44,489 nucleotides of DNA from Thermobaculum sp. (GTDB lineage Bacteria > Chloroflexota > Chloroflexia > Thermobaculales > Thermobaculaceae). The notes below the pieces were generated by a model. It was not told the origin of the DNA and made no database searches. It saw only the letters and a list, made by a program, of their open reading frames with translations. The DNA lies in NCBI GenBank assembly GCA_016782125.1, contig JADDPA010000209.1:1-44489 (forward strand). Reading direction: 5' to 3'. Shown here one piece after another: positions 44,476-44,489 of the stretch. Made by a program: the position numbers and the translations under genes. Numbering within the stretch: position 1 is the first letter of the stretch; each line of letters starts with the position of its first letter.

Positions 44476-44489
44476 TGGACGGTTCCAGC

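Overview
The window is a dense, GC-rich bacterial chromosome segment of housekeeping genes. I see no insertion sequence, prophage, CRISPR array or integration scar. The organism makes peptidoglycan (murE, a FemX-like bridge enzyme, ftsK) and has a full succinate dehydrogenase, an RNase J and a selenocysteine synthase. It starts many genes at GTG or TTG. The mix of a YabN/MazG fusion, tandem TrkA proteins, a variant RNase J and FemX-like/MurE neighbours suggests a Chloroflexota lineage, perhaps Thermomicrobia-like. That placement is an inference from family knowledge, not a measured result.

Layout. 1-600: start of a TerC-family membrane gene (minus strand) behind a yybP-ykoY manganese riboswitch. 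920-1400: tRNA-Pro, tRNA-Gly and a previously easy-to-miss 6S RNA just before holA. 1401-7922: holA, a convergent leaderless rpsT, then lepA, a methylase-MazG fusion and aspS. 7966-16511 (all minus strand): yebC-ruvC-tlyA-nadK, with one or two apparent CTG start codons, followed from a second promoter by a 50-aa ORF, an unrecognised 588-aa protein, a HEAT-repeat protein, a FemX-like ligase and murE. 16618-19502: guaA-purD. 19827-24046: tRNA-Cys, a small tail-anchored protein, and selA-miaB-TPR on the minus strand. 24177-29658: secA with a strong two-way terminator, an Ala-rich membrane protein, a phosphoesterase and two TrkA proteins. 29705-36289 (minus strand): a sigma54-type response regulator, isocitrate dehydrogenase, and sdhC-sdhD-sdhA-sdhB plus a small membrane protein. 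36487-44475: apt-ahcY-phosphohexomutase-type 4 UDG-RNase J-ftsK in one plus-strand run.

How the genes fit together. guaA, purD and apt make or salvage purines. MazG, UDG and ruvC protect or repair nucleotides and DNA. icd and sdhCDAB cover two TCA steps. murE, the FemX-like enzyme and ftsK serve the cell wall and division. The most striking non-coding features are the Mn2+ riboswitch, the 6S RNA, a recurring promoter of the form TTGCC(G/C)-18-TATA(A/C)T, and several promoters so close to their ATG that the transcripts should be leaderless. The most novel protein-level items are the 588-aa protein and its 50-aa upstream partner in the wall operon, the EDPR motif in MurE, and a beta-clamp-binding tail on the UDG. 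I did not find a clearly new multi-gene defence or mobile system.
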